Origin: Mycolicibacterium rhodesiae JS60
GTDB taxonomy: Bacteria; Actinomycetota; Actinomycetes; Mycobacteriales; Mycobacteriaceae
Length of the DNA stretch: 64,000 bases
NCBI GenBank assembly: GCA_000230935.2
Contig: AGIQ01000002.1
Coordinates: 248,001-312,000, forward strand
Direction of reading: 5' to 3'
Part shown: piece after piece, positions 44,404-53,891 of the stretch
Layout of the letters: the number at the start of each line of letters is the position of its first letter
Position numbering within the stretch: the first letter of the stretch is position 1
Program-made: the position numbers and the translations under genes
The notes under the pieces: generated by a model
The model's input: the letters and a program-made list of their open reading frames with translations, nothing else
What the model was told of the DNA's origin: nothing
The model's database searches: none

Positions 44404-45591
44404 ATGAAATCCAGCAAGCGTGCAGGGCGAATCACGACATTCGGGTTCGCGGTCGGGGCAGGTCTGCTGATCGCAGCGGGTGCCGGTTCCGCGGTCGCGA
44501 GTGCAGCGCCCGACGACTCCGGGCACACCGGGGCAACCACCTCCACGGCGTCGAGTAGTTCAGCGTCCTCGGCGCGATCAGCTCGGCCCTCGACCGGCGC
44601 AGCCGGCAAGCCCAAGCCAACACGCATAGTGAGCACGGGTAGCGACACGCCGGCACCGGTGGTGAAGCTGCAGACCCGCAAGCCCGCGCCGGCTACACCG
44701 GCGGTGAGCACGAAACCGGCTCCGGCGTCCGACGAGCTCACCTCGGCGTCCACTCCAGCATTCAAACAAGCAGCGGCTCAACGGGTTCCGACCACAGCCC
44801 GGGTGCCGCGGGCGGCCCTGGACATCGCCCGGGATCTCAACACCCTACGCCGCAATATCGAGCTGTTGATCCGGCACCAAATCGACGACTTGCGCCAAAA
44901 CTTGGCCGCTCTTCGGTCCGACCTCGCCGCGATCTTCGCTCCGGGCCGGCGCCCGACCAACCCTGACATCCCAGCGGATGAAACGCCGGGCGTCATCGGC
45001 ACACCGCGCAGCCGGGAGGGCTACTTCATCTATCAGGGACAGACCAACACGTGCGCTCTGTCCACGGCCGCGATGCTCATCGGGCAGCTGTACGGTCGAG
45101 ACGCGATGCCGACCTGGGAGCAGATCGTCAACGAGGCAGCCACCACACCGAGCTATACCAAGCCGGGCAAGCCGATCTACGACCGCGTGAACGACGCGTT
45201 CGTGAGCACCACCGATGTGCTCCAGCTGCTGCAGACCCACGGTGTCACCCCGAAGTCGACCGAATACACCAGGGGCCAAGGAGATCTCGCGCTGACCAAT
45301 CTCAAGGCGGCGCTGACTCGAGGCGACGCGATCGCCGTGTCGGTCAAAGCCGACATCATCTGGGGGAACGACGCGCCTGACACGGCGTACACGGGTGACC
45401 ACCTGATCACCGTGCTGGGAATCGACATGAACAAGAACGTCGTGTACGTCAATGACAGCGCCTGGGAGCAAAGTAAGGGCATGGGCATGGCATTGCCGAT
45501 GAAGGTGTTCCTGAGCGGTTGGGCGGCAGACTCGTACACGACCATCACCGCCGTCGCCGCGGCATCCGAGCAAACCACACTCGCAGCCTGA
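44404..45591 (+). CDS. secreted C39-like cysteine peptidase paralogue 2, active-site complete
   Basis: 395 residues from the ATG at 44404 (GGGGGCC box upstream). Same plan as paralogue 1: signal peptide, low-complexity linker, helix with LIRHQIDDLRQNL, then the peptidase domain. YQGQTNTCALSTAAM supplies Gln211 and Cys217, GDHLITVLGI His333, and VYVND the Asn/Asp (350-351), a full papain-type set. 56 bp after paralogue 1. Being exported without an ABC transporter nearby argues against bacteriocin-leader processing. Substrate unknown. Confidence 0.88.
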   Translation: MKSSKRAGRITTFGFAVGAGLLIAAGAGSAVASAAPDDSGHTGATTSTASSSSASSARSARPSTGAAGKPKPTRIVSTGSDTPAPVVKLQTRKPAPATPAVSTKPAPASDELTSASTPAFKQAAAQRVPTTARVPRAALDIARDLNTLRRNIELLIRHQIDDLRQNLAALRSDLAAIFAPGRRPTNPDIPADETPGVIGTPRSREGYFIYQGQTNTCALSTAAMLIGQLYGRDAMPTWEQIVNEAATTPSYTKPGKPIYDRVNDAFVSTTDVLQLLQTHGVTPKSTEYTRGQGDLALTNLKAALTRGDAIAVSVKADIIWGNDAPDTAYTGDHLITVLGIDMNKNVVYVNDSAWEQSKGMGMALPMKVFLSGWAADSYTTITAVAAASEQTTLAA

Positions 45592-45625
45592 GGGTGTTAA
45601 CCAGAATGGACGGGACGGGGGCCGA

Positions 45626-46732
45626 ATGACTTCCATCAAGCGGGCTGGACGACTCACTACATTCGGCTTCGCAGTGGGCGCCGGCCTGCTGGTCGCCTCC
45701 GGCGCCGGTGCCGCAGTGGCCTCCGCCGCGCCGGCTGATTCCGGCCACGTGTCGACCAGCAGTTCGTCGTCATCGGCCCGATCGGCGCGCCCCGCAGCCG
45801 GTCCGACGGCCAAACCCAAGCCGCCCCGTTCGGTCAGCAGCAATAACGTGTCGGCGCCGGTGGTGGCGCTGCACACCAAGCGGTCGTCGGCTCAGGTCAG
45901 TGCGGCACCCACCATGTCCACCAAGCAAGCGACCGTCAAACGCGCTTCCGCGCTGCCGACTCCGGGCCAGGTCCAGCAGACCATCGTGGCGGGGCTTGAC
46001 TCGACTCGTCGCAGGCTCGACGACCTGCGCCAGAAGATTGAGACGCTCGTACAGAATCAGATCATCGGCTTCCAGGACAATCTGGTCACGCTGCGCATCG
46101 ATCTGGAGCGGGTCTTCAACCCCAACAAGCAGATCATCTACGGCAACCTGGCCAATGCCCAGTACTGGGCGGCCGGGGGTGCGCAGACCTCGAATCTGAT
46201 GGCTGCGGCCATGGTGATCAGCGCGATCACCGGTCAGACCGTCACCGCACAGAACATCATCGACGAAGCGATCAACACCGATAGCGTCGCGAGGCCCGGC
46301 CGGGCGATGTACCTGGGCACCAACACCTACGACTGGGTGTGGGCGACCGATGCCGTCCAGCTCATGGAGAACCACGGCGTCAAGGTGACGACCGTCTACT
46401 ACACCAAGTCCCAGGAGCAGCGTGCCCTGAATACGGTTGAAACCGCACTCTCACAAGGCAAGTCGGTGATCGTGAGCATCAACGGCAAGGTCGTCTCGAG
46501 CAACACCAGCAGTCAGGAACAGTGGACGACCGAGCACCAGGCGGTGCTTCTCGGGATCAACATCACGAAGAATCTGGTCTACCTCAACGACGGCGCAAAT
46601 CCGCAGGGCCAGAACCTGACAATGTCGATCGAAGACTTCCTGGACGCCTGGCAGGCCAGCCGCTACACCGCGATCATCGCCGAATTGGCTCCTGCCACAG
46701 CGCAAGCCACCCGGGAGACGATCGCCGCATGA
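45626..46732 (+). CDS. secreted C39-like peptidase paralogue 3, catalytic Cys replaced by Ser
   Basis: 368 residues, ATG after GACGGGGGCCGA. Closest in plan to paralogue 1: signal peptide ending AVASAAPADS, linker, helix with LVQNQIIGFQDNL, then the peptidase-like domain. The nucleophile position is GGAQTSNLMAAAM, with Ser189 for Cys and no oxyanion Gln; His (TEHQAVLLGI) and LVYLND are kept. Second pseudo-enzyme of the array, 34 bp after paralogue 2. Confidence 0.86.
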   Translation: MTSIKRAGRLTTFGFAVGAGLLVASGAGAAVASAAPADSGHVSTSSSSSSARSARPAAGPTAKPKPPRSVSSNNVSAPVVALHTKRSSAQVSAAPTMSTKQATVKRASALPTPGQVQQTIVAGLDSTRRRLDDLRQKIETLVQNQIIGFQDNLVTLRIDLERVFNPNKQIIYGNLANAQYWAAGGAQTSNLMAAAMVISAITGQTVTAQNIIDEAINTDSVARPGRAMYLGTNTYDWVWATDAVQLMENHGVKVTTVYYTKSQEQRALNTVETALSQGKSVIVSINGKVVSSNTSSQEQWTTEHQAVLLGINITKNLVYLNDGANPQGQNLTMSIEDFLDAWQASRYTAIIAELAPATAQATRETIAA

Positions 46733-46776
46733 ATTGCCATCATTCTCATCCATCGTGTTGCGGGCGGGGGCCAAGC

Positions 46777-47922
46777 ATGACTTCCAGGAATCGGGCAGGG
46801 CGAATCGCGACCTTCGCATTCGCGATCGGGACGGGTTTGGCGATCGCCTCCGGTGCGGGCGCCGCGGTGGCCGCGGCCGCTCCGGATGACTCCGGGCACA
46901 GCTCGGCGAGCAGTTCCTCGGCATCGAGCGCCCGCACGCACAAGCCGGCCGCCGCACGCGCATTGGCGAAGCCCAAGCCTTCCTCGGCGACGGTGGTAGC
47001 GCTGCCCGCCAAGCGGACGACGACTGCGGTCAGTGCCTCCCCGGTGAGCTCGGTGAGCAGTGAGACCGTCAGCAAGTCCATCGCGTCGGCCAAACAGACT
47101 CGTGCCCAACGGCTTCCGACCCCGGCCGAGGTGCAGCAGGCGATCGTGACCGGTCTGGACGCGGCGCGCCGCGACCTGGACACCCTGCGCAAGAACATCG
47201 AGCTGCTGGTCAAGCATCAGATCGAGGGCATCCGGGACAACCTGACCACGCTGCGCTACGACCTCGAGGCCATCGTCGGCCCGTATCGGCCGCCGGTGAC
47301 CCCGGACATCCCGTCGGACGATACGCCCGGGCTGATCGGCAATCCGGCCGCCAAAGAAGGACTGTTTCTTTATCAGGGCCAAACCAACAGGTGTGTCCTG
47401 ATGTCGACAGGCATGGTGATCGGGCAATTGCTCGGTGCGGACAAGATGCCCACCGCGCAGCAGATCACCGACGAGGCCGCCACGACCCCGAGCACCGTCT
47501 ACCCCGGCAAGAACATCTACGACCCGGTCGCGGACACGTACGTCGCCTACGCCGACGCCTTGCAACTGCTGGAGAATCACGGCATCACCGCGACGTCGAC
47601 CCAGTACTCCAAGGGGCAGGGCACAAACGCGATCAATAACGTCAAGGCCGCGCTGACGGCACGAGACTCGGTGATCGTGACGGTCAACGCCAATATCGCC
47701 TGGGGCCGAGCCGCGCCGGGCGACGCCGTCACCGCCAATCACGCGATCACCGTGCTGGGCATCGACACGATCAACAACATCGTGTACGTCAACGACAGCG
47801 CATTCAACAAGCCGGGCATCGCCATGAAGATGGACGTGTTCATGAGTTCCTGGGCGGCCAACGACTACCAGACCATCACCGCCTACGTGACTCCCGCACA
47901 GGAATCCACGGTCGCGGCCTGA
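46777..47922 (+). CDS. secreted C39-like cysteine peptidase paralogue 4, active-site complete
   Basis: 381 residues from the ATG at 46777 after GCGGGGGCC. Pairs with paralogue 2: helix with LVKHQIEGIRDNL, DIPSDDTPGLIG linker, then YQGQTNRCVLMS (Gln200, Cys206), ANHAITVLGI (His) and IVYVND. The catalytic set is complete. 44 bp after paralogue 3 and 58 bp before prfC. Order Cys-less, Cys, Cys-less, Cys suggests that a two-gene unit was duplicated. Confidence 0.88.
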   Translation: MTSRNRAGRIATFAFAIGTGLAIASGAGAAVAAAAPDDSGHSSASSSSASSARTHKPAAARALAKPKPSSATVVALPAKRTTTAVSASPVSSVSSETVSKSIASAKQTRAQRLPTPAEVQQAIVTGLDAARRDLDTLRKNIELLVKHQIEGIRDNLTTLRYDLEAIVGPYRPPVTPDIPSDDTPGLIGNPAAKEGLFLYQGQTNRCVLMSTGMVIGQLLGADKMPTAQQITDEAATTPSTVYPGKNIYDPVADTYVAYADALQLLENHGITATSTQYSKGQGTNAINNVKAALTARDSVIVTVNANIAWGRAAPGDAVTANHAITVLGIDTINNIVYVNDSAFNKPGIAMKMDVFMSSWAANDYQTITAYVTPAQESTVAA

Positions 47923-47980
47923 GCAGCACGCCCGCGCGATTAGAGGTTTTGCGCCGTCGGCAAATACGATCGACCACGCA

Positions 47981-49627
47981 ATGAGTGATCAGGACCTGGA
48001 TATCCGTACGGCGCCCACCGGCTCCGCGGCAGTGAACCGGCTGGTGGCCGAAGCCGGCCGGCGGCGGACCTTCGCCGTCATCAGCCACCCCGACGCCGGT
48101 AAATCAACGCTCACCGAGGCGCTGGTCCTGCACGCCAGGGTGATCACCCAGGCCGGCGCCATCCACGGCAAAGCCGGACGCCGCGCCACGGTGTCGGACT
48201 GGATGGAGATGGAACAGGCCAGGGGCATCTCCATCACCTCCACGGCGCTGCAGTTCCCCTACCACTCGCCGGAGGGGCAGGACTGTGTCATCAACCTGCT
48301 CGACACCCCCGGGCACGCCGACTTCTCCGAAGACACCTACCGGGTGCTGTCCGCCGTCGATTGCGCGGTCATGCTGATCGACGCCGCCAAGGGGCTGGAA
48401 CCGCAGACCCTCAAGCTGTTTCAGGTGTGCAAGCACCGCGGCCTACCGATCCTCACCGTGATCAACAAGTGGGATCGGCCAGGACGCCACGCACTGGAGC
48501 TGCTCGACGAAATCTCGGAGCGCATCGGACTCAAGCCCACCCCGTTGACGTGGCCGGTCGGGATCGCGGGCGACTTCAAGGGTGTTCTGGACCGCCGCAC
48601 CGGAAACTTCATTCGGTTCACCCGAACCGCGGGCGGTGCCACCGCCGCACCGGAGGAGCACATCGCGCCTGAGCGTGCCCACGACGCCGCGGGTGTCGAC
48701 TGGGACAACGCGGTCGAAGAGTGCGAACTGCTTTCCGCCGATGACGGCGACCACGACCAGGAAGCATTCCTGCAAGGCATCACGACGCCCGTCCTGTTCA
48801 CCTCGGCCGCGCTGAACTTCGGGGTGAACCAGCTGCTGGACAACCTGACCCGGCTGGCACCCCCGCCAAGCGGCCAGGCCGACGTCGACGGCAACGTGCG
48901 GCCGGTCGACGCGCCGTTCAGCGCCTTCGTCTTCAAGGTTCAGGCGGGCATGGATTCCGCGCACCGCGACCGCATCGCCTACGCCCGGGTGTGCTCGGGG
49001 ACGTTCGAGCGCGGCGATGTTCTCACCCACGCCGCCACCGGCAAGCCGTTCGTGACCAAGTACGCCCAGTCGGTCTTCGGCCAGCAGCGCTCGACGCTCG
49101 ACAACGCATGGCCCGGCGACGTGATCGGCCTGGCCAACGCCGCCGCGCTCCGTCCCGGGGACACCCTCTTCCGAGACGTGCCCGTGCAGTTCCCGCCGAT
49201 ACCGAGCTTCTCCCCCGAAGACTTCTCCGTTGCGCGTGGCACCGATCCGAGCAAGCACAAGCAGTTCCGGAAAGGCATCGAGCAGCTGGAACAGGAGGGT
49301 GTGGTGCAGGTTCTGCGATCGGACCGCCGGGGCGAGCAAGCACCGGTGCTCGCAGCCGTCGGCCCGCTGCAGTTCGAGGTCACCAGCCACCGGATGGCCA
49401 CCGAATTCAATGCGCCCATCTCGCTGGAGGGGCTGCCCTACACGGTCGCCCGCGCGATCCACCCCGACGACGCAGCGTTCGCCGAGAAGCAGGTGTCGAT
49501 GGAAGTCCTCACCCGCACCGACGGCGTCATGCTGGCGTTGTTCACCACCAAGTGGCGGCTGCAGGGTTTCCAGGAGGACAACCCCGACGTGCGGTTGCGT
49601 CCGCTGGTCGCCGCGGGCGACGACTGA
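47981..49627 (+). CDS. prfC: peptide chain release factor 3
   Basis: 548 residues, translational GTPase that recycles RF1/RF2 after termination. G-domain motifs: SHPDAGKSTLTEAL (P-loop), GISITSTAL (switch I), LLDTPGHADF (G3), VINKWDR (G4). Domains II and III follow with the RF3-specific C-terminus. The ATG at 47981 gives normal length. Unrelated in function to the peptidase array before it. Confidence 0.96.
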   Translation: MSDQDLDIRTAPTGSAAVNRLVAEAGRRRTFAVISHPDAGKSTLTEALVLHARVITQAGAIHGKAGRRATVSDWMEMEQARGISITSTALQFPYHSPEGQDCVINLLDTPGHADFSEDTYRVLSAVDCAVMLIDAAKGLEPQTLKLFQVCKHRGLPILTVINKWDRPGRHALELLDEISERIGLKPTPLTWPVGIAGDFKGVLDRRTGNFIRFTRTAGGATAAPEEHIAPERAHDAAGVDWDNAVEECELLSADDGDHDQEAFLQGITTPVLFTSAALNFGVNQLLDNLTRLAPPPSGQADVDGNVRPVDAPFSAFVFKVQAGMDSAHRDRIAYARVCSGTFERGDVLTHAATGKPFVTKYAQSVFGQQRSTLDNAWPGDVIGLANAAALRPGDTLFRDVPVQFPPIPSFSPEDFSVARGTDPSKHKQFRKGIEQLEQEGVVQVLRSDRRGEQAPVLAAVGPLQFEVTSHRMATEFNAPISLEGLPYTVARAIHPDDAAFAEKQVSMEVLTRTDGVMLALFTTKWRLQGFQEDNPDVRLRPLVAAGDD

Positions 49628-49628
49628 G

Positions 49629-50306
49629 CTAGCTGTTCGCGGTCGACAGCCCCGCCTTCACCTGCCGGGACAGTTCGTCGGCGATGATCTCGGCCTGGCC
49701 GCCCAGCAGTCCGTCGATGGCCTGCTTTGCCACCAGCGCAGGATCGATCTTCTGCTCGGCCGGGATGTAGCTGACCATATCGGTGTCCATGTAGCCGACG
49801 TGCAGGGCGGAGACGTGAATTCCCTTCGGCGCGAGCTCAGTTCGCAGCGCATCGGTCAGCGCCCAGGCGGCGGCCTTTGCTGCCGAATAGGCTCCCGACG
49901 TCGGCGGGTGATACCAGGCGAGGACGGACAGCACGTTGAGGACAGCTCCGCCGCCGTTCTTCTCGATGATCGGCACGAACTCCCGGCTGACGTTCAGCGT
50001 GCCGAAGTAGTGCGTTTCCATCTCCAACCGGATGTCCTCGATCGGTCCGGTGAGCAGGGCAGCCCGCGTCGAGACACCGGCGTTGTTCACCAGCACCGTC
50101 ACGTCACCGGCGATGGCGGCCGCCGCGCGGACCGATGCCGGGTCAGTGATGTCCAGCTGGATCGGCACCACGCCCGGCAGATCGACGGTTTCCGGCCGGC
50201 GGGCAGCGGCATAGACCTTGGCGCCGCGGGCCAGCAGTTCGGCGGCCAGCTGGCGCCCCAGCCCACGGTTGGCACCGGTTACCAGTGCGGTGATCTGCTC
50301 GGTCAT
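49629..50306 (-). CDS. SDR family oxidoreductase
   Basis: 225 residues. VTGANRGLGRQLAAEL binds NAD(P), VLVNNAGVS follows, Ser in NVLSVLAW and YSAAKAA (Tyr, Lys) complete the site. The C-terminus is shorter than in classical SDRs and ends in a helical tail. Convergent with prfC, stops 1 bp apart. Substrate unknown. Confidence 0.92.
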   Translation of the reverse strand: MTEQITALVTGANRGLGRQLAAELLARGAKVYAAARRPETVDLPGVVPIQLDITDPASVRAAAAIAGDVTVLVNNAGVSTRAALLTGPIEDIRLEMETHYFGTLNVSREFVPIIEKNGGGAVLNVLSVLAWYHPPTSGAYSAAKAAAWALTDALRTELAPKGIHVSALHVGYMDTDMVSYIPAEQKIDPALVAKQAIDGLLGGQAEIIADELSRQVKAGLSTANS

Positions 50307-50375
50307 TTCCAGCGCTCCCCTTCCGAAGTCCTGACGGCGACAACATCGAAACCCGCTGAGTTTATTTCACCATAC

Positions 50376-51266
50376 TCAGCGGCCCAGTTTTATCTGCACG
50401 CCGCGGCCTCGAAGTTGTTCGAAGCTGTAGCTGAATTCACCTCTGCGCCCGATGGAGACGACATAGCGATCCTGTCCCTCGGTGATCGCGAAGGTGAAGG
50501 AGAACGTGCATGTTGCGGTGTTTCCGGTCCCGGGACCGAGTGAGGTCGAGGTGAGGACTTCACCCGTGCCGTTCTTGACGGTCACCGGAGTGCTGCGACC
50601 GACGTCGGCGTAGCCGTCTACGCCATGGCAGGTCTGCCCGTCGGTCTCGATCGAGCCCGTGCCAAGGGAATCGGACAGTACGAAAACCCCTGAAATCTTT
50701 GCTGATTCGAGGATGCGGAAACCTTGGTTGAATTGCGGACAGAATGAGTCGACGGCAATCTTGTCGGCCAGCTGGCCCTGTTGTGGCCCGCCGTGTTCCA
50801 GCTGATCACACACGTCGTGGCCATGCGCGACGGCATTGGCCTCCGAGTTGAACTGGTTCATCAACCCCGCGGTTTCGAGCGCCCGGACGTAGTCGATCTC
50901 CGGCGGCTGCACCGGCCGATGCCGTGCCCACAGCTGTGCGCCGATCACCGCACCGACCATGACGATCACCGCCGTCGTCACCCCGGTCGCCAGCCACGTC
51001 AACCGAATGCTGGACCGCGCGGCCGGGACCTCGACGTAGGCGGGCAGCATCTGGCCACCGGTGGGGTCGCTGGCTTGCGACCGACCGTTGCGCACCCGCT
51101 GGGTCGGCCGGCCCGCGACGTAATAGCGTCCCTCATAGCGGGCGGTCGGATCGGGTCGCCAGCCGGTCAATGCGGCAGCGGTCGTCACCCCGCCGCAGCG
51201 CGCACAGGTGCCAGTGCCGTCGAGGTCGGCCCCGCAATAGGGACAGGCCGTCGGCGCTCCGGTCAT
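50376..51266 (-). CDS. zinc-ribbon membrane protein with DUF732 domain
   Basis: 296 residues: an N-terminal zinc ribbon (CPYCGADLDGTGTCARCGG), one membrane helix (about 90-112), then an external DUF732-like domain (YVRALETAGLMNQF ... HDVCDQL ... FCPQFNQGF) and a beta-rich C-terminus with paired Cys. DUF732 domains are typical of exported mycobacterial proteins; function unknown. The cytoplasmic ribbon and the external domain suggest a link across the membrane. Confidence 0.85.
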   Translation of the reverse strand: MTGAPTACPYCGADLDGTGTCARCGGVTTAAALTGWRPDPTARYEGRYYVAGRPTQRVRNGRSQASDPTGGQMLPAYVEVPAARSSIRLTWLATGVTTAVIVMVGAVIGAQLWARHRPVQPPEIDYVRALETAGLMNQFNSEANAVAHGHDVCDQLEHGGPQQGQLADKIAVDSFCPQFNQGFRILESAKISGVFVLSDSLGTGSIETDGQTCHGVDGYADVGRSTPVTVKNGTGEVLTSTSLGPGTGNTATCTFSFTFAITEGQDRYVVSIGRRGEFSYSFEQLRGRGVQIKLGR

Positions 51267-51400
51267 GGCTCACCCCAACCGCGGTACGTTCGGATCTCCT
51301 AGACAGCCGAATCGTATCGGCGTGTATTGCCCTGGTGTGCGCGCGTTAGTGTGCTTTGGTCAGCTTCAGCGAACTCGCGAGAAGAAAAGTTGAGCAATTC

Positions 51401-52432
51401 ATGACTGCACCAGCAGATACGTCGCCGCTTGAAGCGCGGGTCGGCGCCTACTACCAGATGGACGGCACCTACCTCGTCGGCCGGGAGAAGCTGCGCGAAT
51501 ACGCGCGCGCGGTGCAGGACTACCACCCCGCGCACTGGGATGTCGCCGCCGCCGCTGAGCTGGGCTATTCGGATGTGATTGCGCCGTTGACCTTCACCTC
51601 GGCGCCGGGCATGCAATGCAACCGCCGGATGTTCGAGGAGATCGTCGTCGGCTACGACACCTACCTTCAGACCGAAGAGGTTTTCGAGCAGCACCGCCCG
51701 ATCGTGGCCGGTGACGAACTGGTCATCGACGTCGAGCTGACGTCGGTCCGCCGGACGGCCGGCCGAGACTTCATCACCGTCACGAACACCTTCACCGACA
51801 CCGGCGGCGAACGGGTGCACACCCTGCACACCACCGTCGTCGGGGTGACCGGGGAGGACATCGACGCCGGAGTCAAGGCGGCCGTGCAGAAGGCGATGAT
51901 GCACGATATGAACATCCTCGACATTCCCGGCTCGGATGCCGAGTACGAGAGGGAGGTTCGCCCCGCGGGCGAGATCCGAATATCGCAGGGCGGACTGACC
52001 CGGACGCCGGGGACGCCGTCATTCGATGACGTGCGTGCCGGCGACGAGCTCGCGGTGCACCACACCCGGCTGTCCCGCGGCGACCTGGTGAACTACGCCG
52101 GAGTGGCCGGCGACGCCAACCCGATTCACTGGGACGAAGACATCGCCAAACTGGCCGGGCTGCCAGACGTGATCGCCCACGGCATGCTCACCATGGGTCT
52201 GGGCGCCGGGTTCCACTCCGCCTGGTCGGGAGATCCGGGTGCGGTCACCCGCTTCGCGGTGCGGCTGTCCCAGCCCGCAGTCGTGTCGGCCAAGGAGGGT
52301 GCAGACATCGAATTCAGCGGCAAGATCAAATCGCTGGACCCGGAGACCCGTTCGGGTGTCGTACTCATCGCCGCAAAGTCCGACGGCCGCAAGATCTTCG
52401 GCCTAGCGACGATGAACGTGCGCTTCCGCTGA
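51401..52432 (+). CDS. fused HadA/HadB-type (3R)-hydroxyacyl-ACP dehydratase
   Basis: 343 residues, double hotdog. The N-terminal half (about 1-165) is HadA/MaoC-N-like (REYARAVQDYHPAHWD). The C-terminal half is HadB/MaoC-like with the hydratase-2 signature YAGVAGDANPIHWDED (catalytic Asp and His) and AHGMLTMG. In mycolate synthesis HadA and HadB are separate subunits; this is a single chain joining both. Substrate could be acyl-ACP or acyl-CoA. The ATG at 51401 is preferred to an in-frame TTG at 51356. Convergent with cheB (30-bp overlap). Confidence 0.9.
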   Translation: MTAPADTSPLEARVGAYYQMDGTYLVGREKLREYARAVQDYHPAHWDVAAAAELGYSDVIAPLTFTSAPGMQCNRRMFEEIVVGYDTYLQTEEVFEQHRPIVAGDELVIDVELTSVRRTAGRDFITVTNTFTDTGGERVHTLHTTVVGVTGEDIDAGVKAAVQKAMMHDMNILDIPGSDAEYEREVRPAGEIRISQGGLTRTPGTPSFDDVRAGDELAVHHTRLSRGDLVNYAGVAGDANPIHWDEDIAKLAGLPDVIAHGMLTMGLGAGFHSAWSGDPGAVTRFAVRLSQPAVVSAKEGADIEFSGKIKSLDPETRSGVVLIAAKSDGRKIFGLATMNVRFR

Positions 52433-53035
52433 GAGCCAACGTCCGATCCCGTTCGGATCCGCGATGTGGTCGGGCTCTACTTTGCGCAGTGCCGCATTGA
52501 CGGCCATCGCAGCCTCGCAACTGTCCGGATCCTGGAGCACGACTCGGCCGCCGGCCGCCTTAACTATTTCGCAGCCCTTGGCACCGTCGTCGCTCGCGCA
52601 GGAAAGCAGAACGGCCGTAACCGAATTGACCAGTTGGGCGGCGCTCGCGAACAATACGTCGAGGGACGGACGCGAGCACAGTACCGGCGCATCCAATGTC
52701 AGATGGGCGCGCACACCAGCACCGGTGTCGTACTGCGCGATAGGCGTGTGCGGATCAGTCGACCGCGTGCGATCATTACCGGCCATCAGGTGATAGCCGG
52801 CCGGGGCGAGGGTCACTTCGCCTGGGGTGCAGGCCCACGGGCTGCTGCTCGGCTCGCGAATCGGAATCGGGGTGAACCCCTGGAGCACTTCGGCGAGCCC
52901 CCCGTATTGGGGCGCGCGGTGCAGGACGACGAACACAAACCTGTCACTGATATTCTCTGACGTCTCGAAAATGCCTCGCAGCGCGGATATTCCGCCCGCG
53001 CTGCCGCCGATGACGATGACATCATGCCCGGGCAT
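52403..53035 (-). CDS. cheB: CheB-type methylesterase without receiver domain
   Basis: 210 residues, CheB catalytic domain only. VIGGSAGGISAL has the nucleophile Ser, VVLHRAPQYGG the His, LLSCASDDGAKG the Asp. In chemosensory systems it removes methyl groups from receptor glutamates. The start (ATG at 53035) lies inside the end of cheR, a 14-bp overlap. The 3' end overlaps the convergent dehydratase gene by 30 bp. No receptor gene (mcp) or cheA is in the window. Confidence 0.9.
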   Translation of the reverse strand: MPGHDVIVIGGSAGGISALRGIFETSENISDRFVFVVLHRAPQYGGLAEVLQGFTPIPIREPSSSPWACTPGEVTLAPAGYHLMAGNDRTRSTDPHTPIAQYDTGAGVRAHLTLDAPVLCSRPSLDVLFASAAQLVNSVTAVLLSCASDDGAKGCEIVKAAGGRVVLQDPDSCEAAMAVNAALRKVEPDHIADPNGIGRWLSAEAHVHRR

Positions 53036-53891
53036 GCAGAAATTGGCTCTTGACGTAGATACCCAGGCGGCGGTCCTGTGGCGTGAACAATCGCGTTCCG
53101 TCTCCGGTAAGGCCTTCACGCGGACCGATGACGAGATTGCCGAAGGGAATCAGGCTTTCGGCGAAGATCCGCTCGACCCGGCGTTGAAGTGTCTCTTCGA
53201 AATAGATGAAGACATTTCTGCACATGATCAAATGGAACTCACCGAATGCGCTGTCGGTGGCCAGATTATGCGAAAAGAACTCGAGCCGCGATCGCAGCGC
53301 CGGATTGAGAATGCATCGGTCGTACTTCGCGATATACCAGTCGGAGAACGGCCTTGCGCCACCACTGACCTGGTAATTGCGAGTAGCACCCGCCATCGCG
53401 TCCGCCGGGTAGATTGCCGACGCGGCGATGCGCAACGACTCGCTGTCAATATCGGTGGCGTAGATGGTCGTCCGATCCAACAGGCCGGCCTCGTCGAGCA
53501 GGATCGCTACGGAATACGCTTCCTCCCCCGTCGCACACCCCGCGATCCAGATCCGGATGCTCGGATAGGTTGCCAGTCTGGGCAACAACTCGGTGCGAAT
53601 CTTTGCGAATACCAACGGATCCCGGAACATTTCGGTGACGTTCACTGTCATCGTCGACAGAAACGACGCCAACAGGGTCGGATCGCGAAGGACCCGGCCC
53701 TGCGCCTCGGAGATCGTTCCCAACGCGTGTTTGTCGACAAAGGCCATCAACCTTCGGTTCCGCGAAGCGTCGCTGTAGTGCCTGAAGTCGTAGCCGAGAT
53801 GCTCGAACACCGTATAAAAGAATGCCTCTGCCTCGATCGCAGTAAGCTCCCGGGATCGATCCCGATCAGAGTTCTCGGCTGGATCACTCAC
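53022..53891 (-). CDS. cheR: CheR-type protein-glutamate methyltransferase
   Basis: 289 residues from a GTG. N-terminal CheR helical domain (about 15-80), then a SAM-binding domain with IWIAGCATGEEAYSVAILL and the later IMCRNVFIYFEE. It methylates glutamates on receptors in classical systems. The start overlaps the hybrid kinase stop by 8 bp and its end overlaps cheB, so the three genes are tightly coupled. The likely target is the neighbouring kinase, which has a receptor-like N-terminus and a Glu/Gln-rich coiled coil. Confidence 0.92.
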   Translation of the reverse strand: MSDPAENSDRDRSRELTAIEAEAFFYTVFEHLGYDFRHYSDASRNRRLMAFVDKHALGTISEAQGRVLRDPTLLASFLSTMTVNVTEMFRDPLVFAKIRTELLPRLATYPSIRIWIAGCATGEEAYSVAILLDEAGLLDRTTIYATDIDSESLRIAASAIYPADAMAGATRNYQVSGGARPFSDWYIAKYDRCILNPALRSRLEFFSHNLATDSAFGEFHLIMCRNVFIYFEETLQRRVERIFAESLIPFGNLVIGPREGLTGDGTRLFTPQDRRLGIYVKSQFLHARA

